NCBI GenBank assembly: GCA_965222315.1
Contig: OZ244951.1
Coordinates: 5,093,466-5,157,465 of the forward strand
Direction: 5' to 3'
Length of the DNA stretch: 64,000 nt
DNA from: JACKII01 sp965222315
GTDB lineage: Bacteria; Pseudomonadota; Alphaproteobacteria; Bin95
Both the position numbers and the translations under genes were made by a program. Within the stretch, counting starts at the first letter, position 1. Every line of letters starts with the position of its first letter. Shown piece by piece: positions 50,348-57,627 of this stretch. The notes beneath the pieces were generated by a model. That model was not told the origin of the DNA. It did no database searches and saw only the letters and a program-made list of their open reading frames with translations.

Positions 50348-52927
50348 ATGGCACAACTGGAACACATCAAGATTCAGGCTCAGGCCCCGCGCGTTCAGTA
50401 CATCGCCGATGGTGTGCAAACGCTGTTTACCTACACCTTTCCGGCCTTCGAGCCGGAGAATTTGCAGGTCTATGTCAATGAGGTTCTTCAGGTCGGCACG
50501 TACACGGCATCCGGTATCGGGTCGAGCCACGGGGGGGCGGTTTCCTTCGCCGCGCCGCCACTATCGGGCTCGCGTATAACCATTCGCCGCTTGCTTCCGG
50601 TCCAGCGCGTTACGGATTTTCAGGAAGGGGGTGACTTTCGGGCGGCCACGCTGAACGATGAACTGGACTACCAGGCTGCGGCGCTTCAGCAAGTTCAATC
50701 GGACATGGAGCGCGGACTGCGCCTGGCGCCCACCGACACCGAGGCCGCGACGACCCTGCCGGTGAAGAGTGCTCGGGCAGGCAAAATTCTTGCCTTCGAT
50801 GCAGAGGGGCAGCCGGTTGCCCTACCGCCGACGACCGATCTGCCGGGCGATGCCAGCACTGCCTTCGTTACGGGAGCTGGACAGATTTCGCCGCGGACCC
50901 TTGCAGACCGCTTCTCTGCAATACCGACCGTCCTCGACCAGGGTGCCAAGGGAGACGGGGGCACGGACGACGGTCCCGTGCTGGCGGCGCTTTCTACGCC
51001 GCACTTCCTGCCAACAGGGACTTATGCGGTCAGTGCGGACGATCTGCCGGCCGTGCGGCCTTACAATGTCTCGGGCGGTGGGGAACTTCTCGATCCCGAT
51101 GCAACAGAGACGTCATTGCGCACGCGTCAACGCCTACTCAATGACCGGGGCATGGCGCGGTCTTTGGGTATGATGGCCAGCCTGCTGCCTGATTTGGGCG
51201 GTCCCCAAATTGACATGGCGGCGTTGGCCGAAGCGATCTCGGCTGGCGCTGCCAAGGTTGTGTTTGTCGGCGACAGCATAACCGAGGTTGCGGATGTCGA
51301 GGAGGAAAACAGCTGGGGCGCGTTGCTCCGCCAGAGCTTGGAGCGCACCTTTCCAGCGGTGGCCTGGGGTTTTGCCAACCTCTCCCTCGCCTCCCGCCAT
51401 GCAGGGCACCTTGCCGATCCCGCCTATGCCGGGTTGTCGAGTGAGCCGATCGACAAGGAACTGGGCTTTCATCGCAGTTCGATTTCGGGTTTCCCGCGCG
51501 AAAGCTGGCAGGCGGGCTCTGTGACTGGCAAGTCCTGGCGTGATCATGTGAGGGACGAAGTGCCGGATCTGGTCATCTGGGCACACGGCATGAACAATTT
51601 CCACCTGTCGGGCCAGGAATACTACACCGCGGTGACGGACTTCCTCGACTATGCCGCGACCTGGCCAAAAGTTCCCGCTGTTGCCTTGGCGACGACGTTT
51701 CTGCCGACAAGGCTCGACCCAACGTACCGCGCACGGCAGGCGGCGCACGATGGCCACTACCGCATTTTGCGGGACGTGGCGGCCAACAGGCGCCTGGGTC
51801 TAATCGATGCAAACCGTGTCTACCATTTTCTGCGGGACGGTCTCGATGAAGGCCGCCGGCATTGGTTCCGGGAGGACGCATTCCGCGGCTGGAATACGGC
51901 ATGGTGGGACTTCCTGGAGGGCGGCTCCAGTCAGGTGCTGGAGACATCCGGGCGTTTGCAGTTTTCGGGCGTTGCCCGGCCGCGGCGGAAACTGCGGGCC
52001 GCTGATTTTCAAGCCGATATCGTCTGGCGTCCGGCGAACGGCGGTGATGTGCTTGCCTTCAACTATCGCGTCGATCCGGACAACAGTGCGGACCGGTATG
52101 AGTTCCAGTGGTCGGGTCCGAATCTGAAGATCTACTGGAAGTCGACCGTCAAACTGGCCGCCATAGATGCGGCGGCGAGCGTGGATGCGGACAACTTCGT
52201 CCGCATCCGCTGTGATGGCGCGCGGCACCGGGTCTGGATCAACGGGCTCCTGAAGCTCGACGGCTATGACTATGAGTCGCTCGCTGAAGGTTCGTGCGCC
52301 TACAGGGCCTATTTGGGTAGCGCCGCGCCTGCGGAGATCGGATGCACGCTCAAAGCCGGTTATCCCGCCCAGTATGCCCGTCCGTTGCTGCACGAAGATG
52401 ATCTGATCGGAATGGGTGATTGGGGGACGAATCCCGACAGCGAAGGCGGCAACGCCATCAACCACCCGAGCACGGCCGGTCACTATCTGATCTACGGACC
52501 GGCGATCGGTACGTTCATCGCAGGATTGCGTCAGCAGAAGGGCGACCGTGGGACGGTATCGGCCAAAGCGACCAGTGCAATCTCAACCACGTCAACGTCC
52601 TTTGCCGATACGGGCGAAACGGTCAGCATCGGCGCCGTTGGTGGCGAGCAGGCCTATGTCAGCTTCAACCTACATGTCCGCAATCAGTCACCTGTCACTA
52701 ACGCGAACCTGGCGCGTGTGACGTTGAACGGCGCCCAGGTCGTAGAAACGACACAATACCTGCCACCGACAGACAATCGCGGTGTCGTTGTCTCGATGTC
52801 ACGCGTGCCGGTCGACCTTGTGGCGGGCACGAACGAGTTCCGTCTGCAATGGATGGCGGAAAGTGGGGGGCACGTACTGGAAAGTGCTGTGCCGGGGCGG
52901 TCTCTGACGGTTGAGAGGCTCCGATAA
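50348..52927 (+). CDS. Tail fibre with T7-type anchor and SGNH/GDSL esterase
   Basis: 859 residues. Residues 1-165 are the T7 tail-fibre N-terminal anchor ('VQYIADGVQTLFTYTFPAFEPENLQVYVNEVLQV', 'LDYQAAALQQVQSDMERGLRL'). Residues 195-215 ('TVLDQGAKGDGGTDDGPVLAAL') look like the beginning of a pectate-lyase-type beta-helix, but no helix follows. From about 300 there is an SGNH hydrolase: Ser310 in 'VGDSITE', 'IWAHGMNN' as block III, and His706 in 'NHPS' as block V, though the usual Asp three residues before is Ala. About residues 530-670 form an inserted beta-rich, LamG-like domain. A C-terminal beta domain ends it. Probably binds and deacetylates host surface polysaccharide. Confidence 0.88.
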   Translation: MAQLEHIKIQAQAPRVQYIADGVQTLFTYTFPAFEPENLQVYVNEVLQVGTYTASGIGSSHGGAVSFAAPPLSGSRITIRRLLPVQRVTDFQEGGDFRAATLNDELDYQAAALQQVQSDMERGLRLAPTDTEAATTLPVKSARAGKILAFDAEGQPVALPPTTDLPGDASTAFVTGAGQISPRTLADRFSAIPTVLDQGAKGDGGTDDGPVLAALSTPHFLPTGTYAVSADDLPAVRPYNVSGGGELLDPDATETSLRTRQRLLNDRGMARSLGMMASLLPDLGGPQIDMAALAEAISAGAAKVVFVGDSITEVADVEEENSWGALLRQSLERTFPAVAWGFANLSLASRHAGHLADPAYAGLSSEPIDKELGFHRSSISGFPRESWQAGSVTGKSWRDHVRDEVPDLVIWAHGMNNFHLSGQEYYTAVTDFLDYAATWPKVPAVALATTFLPTRLDPTYRARQAAHDGHYRILRDVAANRRLGLIDANRVYHFLRDGLDEGRRHWFREDAFRGWNTAWWDFLEGGSSQVLETSGRLQFSGVARPRRKLRAADFQADIVWRPANGGDVLAFNYRVDPDNSADRYEFQWSGPNLKIYWKSTVKLAAIDAAASVDADNFVRIRCDGARHRVWINGLLKLDGYDYESLAEGSCAYRAYLGSAAPAEIGCTLKAGYPAQYARPLLHEDDLIGMGDWGTNPDSEGGNAINHPSTAGHYLIYGPAIGTFIAGLRQQKGDRGTVSAKATSAISTTSTSFADTGETVSIGAVGGEQAYVSFNLHVRNQSPVTNANLARVTLNGAQVVETTQYLPPTDNRGVVVSMSRVPVDLVAGTNEFRLQWMAESGGHVLESAVPGRSLTVERLR

Positions 52928-53199
52928 TGGCGGCGAACGCACCTGCAAGCCTGGTCGACTCCGAAGCGCGCGAGCGCATCGCGGAGTTGGCCGGCCGCCT
53001 GTCGGCTCACGAACGTCATTGCGAGGAACGGCACAACAATCTGCGCGATTTCATGGCTCAGATCGAACGGGATACGGAACGAATACACGCGAGGCTCAGC
53101 GCTATCTGGCGTTGGATCATGAGCGTGCTCGTCCTGCTGATTGTCACGATCCTCGGACTCATGAGCAACATCATAACCCGCACAATGATGGGAGTTTAA
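52927..53199 (+). CDS. Small coiled-coil membrane protein (possible lysis or XhlA-like protein)
   Basis: 90 residues. The first 55 residues are a charged coiled coil ('SEARERIAELAGRLSAHERHCEERHNNLRDFMAQIERDTERIHARLSAIW') and the last 30 are a single transmembrane helix ('WIMSVLVLLIVTILGLMSNIITRTMMGV'). That order, with a helix at the C-terminus, resembles XhlA-like and holin-associated proteins. The start codon overlaps the fibre stop (TAATG). Its position matches the T7 gene 17.5 holin, but it has only one membrane helix. Confidence 0.7.
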   Translation: MAANAPASLVDSEARERIAELAGRLSAHERHCEERHNNLRDFMAQIERDTERIHARLSAIWRWIMSVLVLLIVTILGLMSNIITRTMMGV

Positions 53200-53200
53200 A

Positions 53201-53851
53201 ATGAACTTAGTCACCTGGAATCATTCCGGAAAATACAACAAGGCGACGGCAGCCGCCGTCTCTCAGGCGCTGGTCCAGCTTGTTGCCGCCTTTGTGCAGT
53301 TTCCGCCGGATTTGGAGCAGGCCATTGGCATCGTCCTGACATCAGTGCTGGTCTATCTCGTGCCAAATCGTTCAACCGCGGAAGCTGGCAAACAAGGTGC
53401 GCCTACGTCGGCGGAGCCGCTGGTCGCTCACTTGCCGGCACCAGCCTTGGCGGCCGCATTGGCGTTGAGTCTATTCCTGGTTGGTTGTGCATCGCTGGTT
53501 TCCGGCGACGCCATTGCAGACAAGGTGCTGGGTGCGGATTGCGGCCCGGAAAGCCGGGTTTTCCGGGCCCGTGCCCTGACTGATGGGATTGAGCGAGCCT
53601 ATCCAGACTTGGCCCTCGAGAGCGTACGCGAGGCCCTGTCGCAAATGAGCGAAGCTGTCAAAGGTGGGGAGCCGGTTGGACCGGCGGTAGGGGCCTTTCA
53701 GGACGCGATGATCTCCACGCTTGCCCCGATGATCTTGGCAGGCGGACAAGCTGGAGAGCCCGCTTGGATGAGCCTGCTGCACCTGCCTCCGGTGGCGGCG
53801 GAACTCGCCATGGTTCGCCATCAGGTTGGTGCATTCTGCGCTGCTGTTTGA
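53201..53851 (+). CDS. Holin-like/lipoprotein composite membrane protein
   Basis: 216 residues. The first 55 residues ('TWNHSGKYNKATAAAVSQALVQLVAAFVQFPPDLEQAIGIVLTSVLVYLVPN') resemble holin-type phage proteins with a hydrophobic turn. A Pro-rich linker is followed by residues 80-100 'ALAAALALSLFLVGCASLVSGD', a signal-anchor with a lipobox (Leu-Val-Gly-Cys). The C-terminal domain is helical and soluble ('KVLGADCGPESRVFRARALTDGIERAYPDLALESVREALSQMSEAVKGG'). It may be a true fusion of holin with outer-membrane spanin-type lipoprotein, or two proteins read as one. GGGAG precedes ATG 53201. Confidence 0.65.
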   Translation: MNLVTWNHSGKYNKATAAAVSQALVQLVAAFVQFPPDLEQAIGIVLTSVLVYLVPNRSTAEAGKQGAPTSAEPLVAHLPAPALAAALALSLFLVGCASLVSGDAIADKVLGADCGPESRVFRARALTDGIERAYPDLALESVREALSQMSEAVKGGEPVGPAVGAFQDAMISTLAPMILAGGQAGEPAWMSLLHLPPVAAELAMVRHQVGAFCAAV

Positions 53852-53881
53852 CTTGTAAAAAGAACAAAAAGGGATCAAATA

Positions 53882-54187
53882 ATGTTTAAGTATCTGATAA
53901 TGGCTGGATGCTTGGCGGCTCTCCTGCCCGCGGCGTCTGCCAGGGCACAGTCGGCTTGTGCTCCCCGCGCGTCCCTTGTGCAGGACCTCGCCGGGAAATA
54001 CGCCGAACAGCAGGTCGCCATGGGCCTGGCAGCTGGTGGGCAGGTGATGGAGATTTTCGCTAATGCCGCCCAGGAATGGACCTTGATCGCGACGCGGCCT
54101 GACGGGGTGAGCTGTATCGTTGCGACGGGCACCCACTTGAGCCTGGTCCCGGCGCTGCCGGATTCTCCGCCCGCCGACCCGGCTTAG
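53882..54187 (+). CDS. Small exported protein of the phage cluster
   Basis: 101 residues. Residues 1-23 form a signal peptide ('KYLIMAGCLAALLPAASARA'), then 'CAPRASLVQDLAGKYAEQQVAMGLAAGGQVMEIFANAAQEWTLIATRPDGVSCIVATGTH' with two Cys that could form a periplasmic disulphide. Similar small exported proteins occur in alphaproteobacterial genomes and phage clusters, but I cannot name the family. ATG 53882 follows AAAGGGA. The next gene begins directly after its stop TAG. Confidence 0.75.
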   Translation: MFKYLIMAGCLAALLPAASARAQSACAPRASLVQDLAGKYAEQQVAMGLAAGGQVMEIFANAAQEWTLIATRPDGVSCIVATGTHLSLVPALPDSPPADPA

Positions 54188-54517
54188 ATGTCAATGAGCG
54201 AACCATCACCATGGCTGGGGCTCGCTGAACACTTGCCATATTTGGTTGAGTCCCAATTCGCTGCCTACCGGCGATTAGCGCATACCGAAATCTTACCGGA
54301 AGACGGGCCGCGGGAGTTGGTTGCGTGGGAGAACGCCCGGAAAGCGGCGTTGAGCCATTTGCAGGCGCTCATCCGGGTCTATGACCTGGTTAGCGGGCAC
54401 ATCACCCAAGAAGAAGGCCAGGCGGGTGGGTGGGATCCAGCCCTCGCCAGCGTCCTTGCCGATATCCGCCAGGAACTGGCGGCAACCGACGATGGAGAAG
54501 AGGATTTCGATGCATGA
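54188..54517 (+). CDS. Small terminase subunit candidate
   Basis: 109 residues, helical and acidic ('EPSPWLGLAEHLPYLVESQFAAYRRLAHTEILPEDGPRELVAWENARKAALSHLQALIRVYDLVSGHITQEEGQAGGWDPALASVLADIRQELA'). No known family is visible. It lies immediately before TerL, as T7 gp18 lies before gp19, is of similar size (gp18 is 89 residues) and overlaps TerL by four bases (ATGA). By position it is the best candidate for the DNA-recognition subunit of the terminase. Confidence 0.6.
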   Translation: MSMSEPSPWLGLAEHLPYLVESQFAAYRRLAHTEILPEDGPRELVAWENARKAALSHLQALIRVYDLVSGHITQEEGQAGGWDPALASVLADIRQELAATDDGEEDFDA

Positions 54518-56001
54518 GCGGCCACCTGCTCACCGTCAGCTTCCCAGAGTTCGTTATGGTCTGGCAGCGTTGGCATGGCCAGAAGACGCCGGACCTGCAC
54601 CGGCGCATGGTGCAGTGGATCGCCGCCCGGTTGAAAGCCGATGAAAACCGCTTGCTGCTGCTGGCTTTTCGCAACTCCGGAAAATCGACCCTGCTGGGAC
54701 TGTTGGCGGCGTGGTTGCTGGCCAGGGATCCCGATCACCGCATCTTGGTACTGGCTGCCGAGCATGCGCTGGCGACCAAACTAAGCCGCTTTGCCCGGCG
54801 GGTGGTAGAACGTCACCCGCTATGTGTCGGGCTTCGGGGCAAGGATGGCGCGACGAGCTGGGCGGACGACTCCTTTACGGTACGCCGCAACGGTACCTGG
54901 CGGGACCCCTCGCTTTTGGCACGGGGCATTGGCGGCAACATCACAGGAGCGCACGCCGATACCGTTATCTGCGATGACGTGGAGGTTCCGAACACTTGCG
55001 GCAACGCAAGCCGCCGGGATTGGCTGCGTGAGCGGCTGACCGAGGTTGAACACATTCTGAGCCCCGGCGGGTTGCAGGTCTATGCCGGTACACCGCACAC
55101 CTACTACTCGATTTATGCCGATCGTCCGCGGGAAGAAGCTGGCGAGGAGACGGCCTTTCTGGACGGCTATAGACGCTGCATTGTACCGGTCGTGAATGCC
55201 GATGGTGCCAGTGTTTGGCCGGAGCGGTTTCCTCCAGGCGAGATCGAAGCGATGCGCCGGCGCATAGGGCCAAGCGTCTTTGCCAGCCAGATGTTGCTTC
55301 AACCGAAGTGCCCGGAAGCTGCCCGCCTCGACCCTGCTGCCCTGGAACGGTACGACCACGAGGTCGATCTGGTCGAACGCAATCGGCGGCCCGACCTGAG
55401 CATTGGCGGCGTTCGAATGGTCGCCGCCAGTACCTGGTGGGACCCTGCATTCGGCAACCCGAAGAAGGGAGACGGCAGCACGGTTGCCGCCGTCTTTATC
55501 GATGGTGACGGCAATTATTGGCTGCACCGGGTGCTCTATATCAAGATTGACCCGGCGAGTTCGGTTGACCCCGCGACCCAACAATGCCGCCAGGTTGCGC
55601 GGTTACTATCGGAATTGCACCTGCCTTCGGTGACGCTGGAGAGCAATGGCATCGGCGCGTTCCTGCCTGGCATTCTCCGGCGGGAACTTTCGCGCCAGGG
55701 CGTTGCCGCGAGCGTTGTCAGCGTCTCCTCCCGGGAGTCCAAGAGCAAACGGATACTCTCCGCATTGGAAGCGCCGATTGCGGCTGGGATGGTCCGGTTA
55801 CACGGCAGTGTTTGGCGAACGCCACTCATCGGAGAGTTTCGCGAATGGCACCCGGAAAGCCGCGGGCATGACGATGGCCTCGATGCTGTCGCCGGCGCGA
55901 TTTCCGCTACTCCGGTCCGATTGCCGCTCACCTCCCGCAGCAGGGGGCCGGATTGGCGTGGGGCGGTTGCAGTGAAGGCGGACGCCGACTTTTCCGTCTG
56001 A
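54514..56001 (+). CDS. Terminase large subunit
   Basis: 495 residues from ATG 54514, which overlaps the previous stop. Packaging motor and nuclease. Walker A 'AFRNSGKST' is at 51-59 and Walker B 'TVICDDVEV' with Asp154/Asp155; the ATPase ends with coupling motif region 'YAGTPHTYYSIY'. The nuclease domain has 'WWDPAFGNPKKGDGSTVAAVFIDGDGNYWLHRVLY' (first metal Asp), 'VTLESNGIGAFLPGILRREL' and 'HDDGLDAVAGAI' (RNase H-like metal ligands). All key residues appear intact. The next gene follows after 31 bases. Confidence 0.93.
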   Translation: MSGHLLTVSFPEFVMVWQRWHGQKTPDLHRRMVQWIAARLKADENRLLLLAFRNSGKSTLLGLLAAWLLARDPDHRILVLAAEHALATKLSRFARRVVERHPLCVGLRGKDGATSWADDSFTVRRNGTWRDPSLLARGIGGNITGAHADTVICDDVEVPNTCGNASRRDWLRERLTEVEHILSPGGLQVYAGTPHTYYSIYADRPREEAGEETAFLDGYRRCIVPVVNADGASVWPERFPPGEIEAMRRRIGPSVFASQMLLQPKCPEAARLDPAALERYDHEVDLVERNRRPDLSIGGVRMVAASTWWDPAFGNPKKGDGSTVAAVFIDGDGNYWLHRVLYIKIDPASSVDPATQQCRQVARLLSELHLPSVTLESNGIGAFLPGILRRELSRQGVAASVVSVSSRESKSKRILSALEAPIAAGMVRLHGSVWRTPLIGEFREWHPESRGHDDGLDAVAGAISATPVRLPLTSRSRGPDWRGAVAVKADADFSV

Positions 56002-56032
56002 GTTTCTCCTACCATTAAAAAGGAAAACCGAA

Positions 56033-56458
56033 ATGTTTATGACTGTGGCCCCGGCCGCGGCAGCGATGCCGCATGACAATTCCTCTGAATTTTTGTCCGG
56101 CGAGAAGCGCGCTGCTTCGATGCCTGACGAGGCGCATCGGATTGGCATAGCCCTTGCCGGTTTGGTGCCAGACGGCAATGTGCGGGCGATGGAAGCGTTG
56201 GCCATCGTGATTATGCGTTCGGACTGGGGGCTTATTTGCGCTGCAGCTTCCTCACCCAGGCCGGTTGAGTTTGGGAATAGCTCAATGGATCGGTTGGTGG
56301 CCGCGGGTGAGCGGATCGCACGGCGGGCATTGGCTGGAACATTGGCAGATGCGTCCCGCGACGCCAGCAGGTTCCATCGTGTCGGCGATTTCCCGGACTG
56401 GGCGCGTGAAAGCAAGCCGGTCGCGCAGATCGGCGACTTCCTGTTTTACCGATTGTGA
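56033..56458 (+). CDS. SleB-like cell-wall hydrolase candidate
   Basis: 141 residues. The C-terminal part 'SMDRLVAAGERIARRALAGTLADASRDASRFHRVGDFPDWARESKPVAQIGDFLFYRL' closely follows the last blocks of SleB-type (Hydrolase_2) cell-wall hydrolases ('IARRAL', then a 'GATHYH'-like step replaced by 'DASRFHR', then 'P-x-W-A', then 'IG-x-x-F-Y'). The N-terminal half is shorter than usual and 'NVRAMEALAIVIM' may be the first catalytic helix. No signal peptide is evident, so it would reach the wall through a holin, if active. AAAGGAAA precedes ATG 56033. Last gene of the cluster. Confidence 0.65.
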   Translation: MFMTVAPAAAAMPHDNSSEFLSGEKRAASMPDEAHRIGIALAGLVPDGNVRAMEALAIVIMRSDWGLICAAASSPRPVEFGNSSMDRLVAAGERIARRALAGTLADASRDASRFHRVGDFPDWARESKPVAQIGDFLFYRL

Positions 56459-56532
56459 TGAACATGGGTTCATCACCCCCTCTATTGCTGGTAGGAGAGG
56501 TGCTCTGATCCCGAAAATAGAAGCGTCGTCTC

Positions 56533-57603
56533 TTGACCGCCGATTTGTTCTACCGAATGGCAACCCGTGCCTTGCGCTGTTTCGATCCGGAGACAGCGCA
56601 CCGGCTGGCGATCCGCACGCTAAACACCGGGTTGCTCCCGGCGGCGGACCCGATGCCCCCAAACTTGAAGACGGAAGTTTGGGGCAGGGAGTTCGTGAAT
56701 CCATTGGGCATTGCGGCCGGCTTCGACAAGGATGCGGAAGCGATGGCGGCTCTGTTCCAGGCGGGCGCAGGCTTTGTAGAGATCGGTGCCGTAACGCCGC
56801 GGCCACAGCCAGGAAACCCAAAGCCACGGGTGTTTCGCTTGCCGGAAGATGAGGCGGTCATCAACCGCTATGGTTTTAACAGCGGTGGCCATGAACTTGC
56901 GCACGAGCGAATGACAGGGTTCCGCCGCTACAGCCGCTGGTCGGGTGGTATTGTCGGTGTGAATTTGGGCATGAACAAGGACGAGACCGATCCTCCGGAA
57001 GCCTACCGGCTGGGGGTTGTGCGGTTCGCGCGGACGGCTGACTTTCTGACCATTAACGTGTCTTCGCCCAACACGCCGGGCCTGCGGGATCTGCAGCAGG
57101 AGTCACTATTGTCGGAGATCGTAGGTGCTGCGCGCTCGGCATTGGACGAATTTCATTGCCCGCCTCCATTGCTCGTCAAGCTCTCACCCGATTTGAGCAA
57201 CGATGCGGTCGATGCCTTGGTCTCGGACCTTACTGCCGGTGGAAAGATCGATGGCTGGATTGTCTCAAACACCACGATCGCACGGCCGGCGACCTTAAGG
57301 AGCACCGCCGCAACACAGGCAGGCGGGCTTAGCGGCAAGCCGGTTCGGGAGCGATCAACGGAACTGGTGGGCCGTGTCTACAAGGCCAGCGGCGGTGCTC
57401 CTATAGTAGGTGTCGGCGGTGTTGACAGTGGTATGGCGGCCTACGAAAAAATCCGTGCCGGCGCATCGTTGATCCAAGTATACACGTCACTGATTTTCGG
57501 CGGTCCCATGCACCTCGTTCGAATCGCCCATGAGTTGTCGGAATGTCTTACGAGAGATGGACTTACGTCGGTTGAGGCAGCGGTCGGCATCAATCATCGT
57601 TAA
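56533..57603 (+). CDS. pyrD: Dihydroorotate dehydrogenase (quinone), class 2
   Basis: 356 residues if TTG 56533 is the start; ATG 56557 would give 348. 'FYRMATRALRCFDPETAHRLAIRTL' is the membrane-associating N-terminal helix of class 2 enzymes. 'NPLGIAAGFDKDAEAMAALFQAGAGFVEIGAVTPRPQPGNPKPRVFRLPEDEAVINRYGFNSGG' has FMN-binding residues, and 'INVSSPNTPGLRDLQ' holds the catalytic Ser of class 2. It oxidises dihydroorotate to orotate with quinone, the fourth step of UMP synthesis. It is the first conserved chromosomal gene after the phage cluster. Confidence 0.95.
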   Translation: MTADLFYRMATRALRCFDPETAHRLAIRTLNTGLLPAADPMPPNLKTEVWGREFVNPLGIAAGFDKDAEAMAALFQAGAGFVEIGAVTPRPQPGNPKPRVFRLPEDEAVINRYGFNSGGHELAHERMTGFRRYSRWSGGIVGVNLGMNKDETDPPEAYRLGVVRFARTADFLTINVSSPNTPGLRDLQQESLLSEIVGAARSALDEFHCPPPLLVKLSPDLSNDAVDALVSDLTAGGKIDGWIVSNTTIARPATLRSTAATQAGGLSGKPVRERSTELVGRVYKASGGAPIVGVGGVDSGMAAYEKIRAGASLIQVYTSLIFGGPMHLVRIAHELSECLTRDGLTSVEAAVGINHR

Positions 57604-57627
57604 ACGCGTTTGGAGCAACAATTCATC

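Larger units (their letters stand above)
41595..56458. mobile_element. Phage-derived late-gene cluster (podovirus-like prophage remnant or GTA-like)
   Basis: A block of about 15 kb carrying a divergent S24-type repressor and eighteen rightward genes from 42333 to 56458. The virion genes run in T7-like late order: small protein, portal, Bbp19-like, scaffold, capsid, small post-capsid protein, terminator, tail tube A, tail tube B, gp14-like, fibre, membrane proteins, TerS candidate, TerL, then a SleB-like hydrolase. All frames are intact, gaps are small and the GC content resembles the flanks. I see no integrase, excisionase, replication, recombination or polymerase gene and no tRNA or obvious direct repeat at the borders, so it is not an ordinary complete prophage. 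Confidence 0.9.

Noticed and set aside
53010..53027. Match to the first 14 bases of palindrome family B (CGTCATTGCGAGGA)
   Set aside because: It lies inside the coiled-coil gene where it codes His-Glu-Arg-His-Cys-Glu-Glu-Arg and has no inner or right arm. Taken as chance.
56457..56474. GATGAAC/GTTCATC hairpin after the SleB-like gene as terminator
   Set aside because: Stem of only 7 pairs overlapping the stop codon, without a T-run; too weak to call.
41573..56532. tRNA or direct repeat as phage attachment site at the borders
   Set aside because: No tRNA-like sequence was recognised at either side and the edge sequences (around 41573-41594 and 56459-56532) do not obviously match. A computed repeat search would be decisive; it was not possible here.
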